Below, piece by piece: positions 62,463-64,000 of a DNA stretch of 64,000 nt (position 1 is its first letter; each line of letters opens with the position of its first letter). The notes beneath the pieces were generated by a model. It was not told the origin of the DNA, ran no database searches, and saw only the letters and a program-made list of their open reading frames with translations. Both the position numbers and the translations under genes were made by a program. Source of the stretch: Reticulitermes speratus (Eukaryota; Arthropoda; Insecta; Blattodea; Rhinotermitidae). The stretch is from positions 62,001 through 126,000 of the forward strand of contig JAJKFL010000006.1 in assembly GCA_021186555.1 (NCBI GenBank), given 5' to 3'.

Positions 62463-62744
62463 CTGCAACATCGAATTATGGAAAGTCTTTCACATAACCA
62501 AATCAAGTATTTGCAACAAGGCTACGGCAGTAGGCGGAGCATTCGCCACAGCATGCAGTTAAATGCAAGTAAGTGATGTTAGTAACAGCTAACCTTCCTG
62601 TCGTTTGTGTAATGACGGGGGCAGGGAGCGAGAGAGAATACTAGAGCAAAAGGTACGGTTAGTGTAGCGGGAAGGCTCTTCCATTACCCACTGGAAATGA
62701 CACAGTGCTGAAACATTTTGTTAGATGCAAACCTGTTTTCATAC

Positions 62745-62930
62745 TGAGGAAGGAGGTCGCCTGGGTTGGAGAGCTGTTTGATCACGTAATTGTTTCCCAA
62801 CATTTCGAAGGAACACACCGCCTTCTAGTTCAAGGTTACGAGTCTGTGAACTGACTCATAGCCCTGGGGATGAAAGCGGTAGGTTTCTTCGAAACTTCGA
62901 AACAAATTACCCAACCACATGGTGCAACAA
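62745..62930. repeat. Inverted hammerhead-like tail, degraded
   Basis: TCCCAACATTTCGAAGGAAC near 62807 and CCCTGGGGATGAAAGCGGTA with TTCGAAACTTCGAAACAA near 62866 are arranged like the other inverted tails. The core CTGGGGA has lost A6. Confidence 0.4.
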
Positions 62931-63165
62931 CCTGGTTCCTCAACAATCACGCGATGGAAACCTCAAATCACTGTTTCTGGAACCATCTCAAAATCGTTCA
63001 GAAAATACCTGAGCAACATACTGCGAAAGCACGGCATCAAGGAACTACAGAAAACAGCCATACTGGGCACTGCAGACGTACTGCGGAAAGTACTGATGTA
63101 GAGGTACAAAACATTTAACATGGGAAGTAACATTACGTGTAACATAAATTGTAACTACAGAATAG
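62925..63165 (+). other. Coding-like fragment of unknown origin
   Basis: A plus-strand frame reads WKPQITVSGTISKSFRKYLS then KHGIKELQKTAILGTADVLR and stops at 63101. The sequence GGTACAAAACATTTAACATG follows. Amphipathic and repeat-like, I suspect a transposon-derived segment next to the hammerhead-like tail, but I do not recognise the family. It is antisense to PHLDB. Confidence 0.35.
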
Positions 63166-64000
63166 CTGAAACACTACATACCCTAGAAACATGGTTTGTT
63201 TCTGGTATATAACTGTTAATACTCTGCATAAAGGTGATAACTAATATAATAATAACATAATAATAATAATAATAATAATTATAATATATATAATGCCCAG
63301 TCAACTGCGTTAAGTAATACGTCTGTTAAAGAGGGTTAAAAACGTGATATTGTACGCTGTTCGAAATAACTTGTTACAAATGTGGAATATTTTGTGCACA
63401 AACTGGAACAAGCACTTTGGGTTTTCGTCTGTCACCGTCATGCCACCAATGACTGCTCCGTTCTCATTCGATGCTATACGATCTTAGCAACTGAAGACTG
63501 CGTCAAACACGCTTCAACAGAAGGCACACAGCAACATGAGGTGCCAATCATGTGCTGTGCCAACCACCAGTGACACGCTGAGCTACTGACAAAGCCCATT
63601 TTGAAACAGTATCGAACGAGTCGTCCTCCATGCATGCCCACTATTGAAAAACGTCGTCACGATTCCGTGTGGATGTGAAATGACGTCTCCTGCCGGAAGG
63701 TAAGAACGTTTATGGAGTAATTACAGCAGATCTGCGGTTGTCTGGGCAGTGACTATGATGACTGTAGTCTTCCGTAATGTGACGCCGTGTAGTCTGGTAA
63801 ACACATGATGTTTTTGAGTGACGTACTACCTCCTCTTAAGACAGGAATGTGTTTCTACCCTGAGGATGAACGCAGCAGGTTCCTCCGAAACGTCAGTAAA
63901 TATCCAGCAGACTACATGGCGTCACATGTTAGTACGTCTGAGAACAAATTGCTGAGGAAAGTATGTGCACATTTGCATTGCGCCAAGTGTATCTACCTCA
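63166..64000. other. Right edge, mostly unassigned, with one GUC-type hammerhead-like tail
   Basis: An ATA microsatellite lies at 63243-63290. At 63857-63897 CTGAGGATG, GAAC/GTTC, CCGAAACGTC and AGTAAATA form a hammerhead-like tail whose inverted partner begins near 63765 (CTTCCGTAATGTGACGCCGT). Between and after these I see no PHLDB exon. Confidence 0.45.

Larger units (their letters stand above)
58918..62336. other. Unassigned PHLDB intron stretches near the 5' end
   Basis: 58918-59267, 59581-60002, 60830-61152, 61375-61783 and 61962-62336 contain no copy I recognise beyond an AAT microsatellite at 60858-60893. 61440-61620 has faint inverted-tail arms (GATGTAACACTG and TACGACATCCAAGAAG). 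Confidence 0.45.

Overview
This looks like nuclear DNA of an insect, most likely a cockroach or other member of Blattodea. The evidence is one multi-exon gene with GT-AG introns and no prokaryotic gene organisation, embedded in very dense retroelement, SINE and satellite sequence. The non-LTR and SINE families resemble those I associate with American cockroach, but that species call is recollection, not a search result.

The only gene I can reconstruct is on the minus strand. It is a PHLDB (LL5, pleckstrin homology-like domain family B) orthologue. It enters from beyond position 64000 and runs down to about position 508. I placed twelve exons with good splice sites at 62462-62337, 61374-61153, 58917-58455, 55893-55777, 54997-54798, 53786-53678, 51503-51279, 49722-49606, 48571-48376, 46800-46626, 44972-44849 and 4176-4054, plus the PH-domain exon 1163-894. 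Reading phases agree at every junction I could test except two. Exon 58917-58455 carries a 1-nt frameshift, and its junction with 55893 needs either an unseen small exon or a second indel. A tiny terminal exon (549-508) and a cassette exon (45781-45617) are candidates. The intron between 44849 and 4176 is about 40.7 kb and holds most of the window's repeats.

The repeats include at least five tRNA-headed SINE families, most with exact target-site duplications. There are 3' ends of at least three non-LTR retrotransposon lineages, and a Penelope-like element with a GIY-YIG endonuclease fragment. There are TIR elements: a hAT MITE with a perfect 8-bp duplication, snap-back MITEs of about 81 bp, a mariner/IS630-type remnant, and several TACAG-ended MITEs. 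Tandem arrays have unit lengths of 18, 28, 39, 49, 51/53, 63, 114 and about 138 bp. The 114-bp satellite occurs as four separate arrays of alternating orientation that share the same flanking head, so it seems to move as part of an element.

The most interesting layer is a set of hammerhead-ribozyme-like motifs. At least ten short sites share the core CTGANGA, then a hairpin, then GAAA, then a very short stem III, then a UH cleavage position, closed by C-rich and G-rich stem I strands. Their stem II sequences differ but remain complementary. One lies just downstream of the Penelope-like endonuclease fragment, which fits the known hammerheads of Penelope-like retroelements. Several occur as inverted pairs that make long palindromes.
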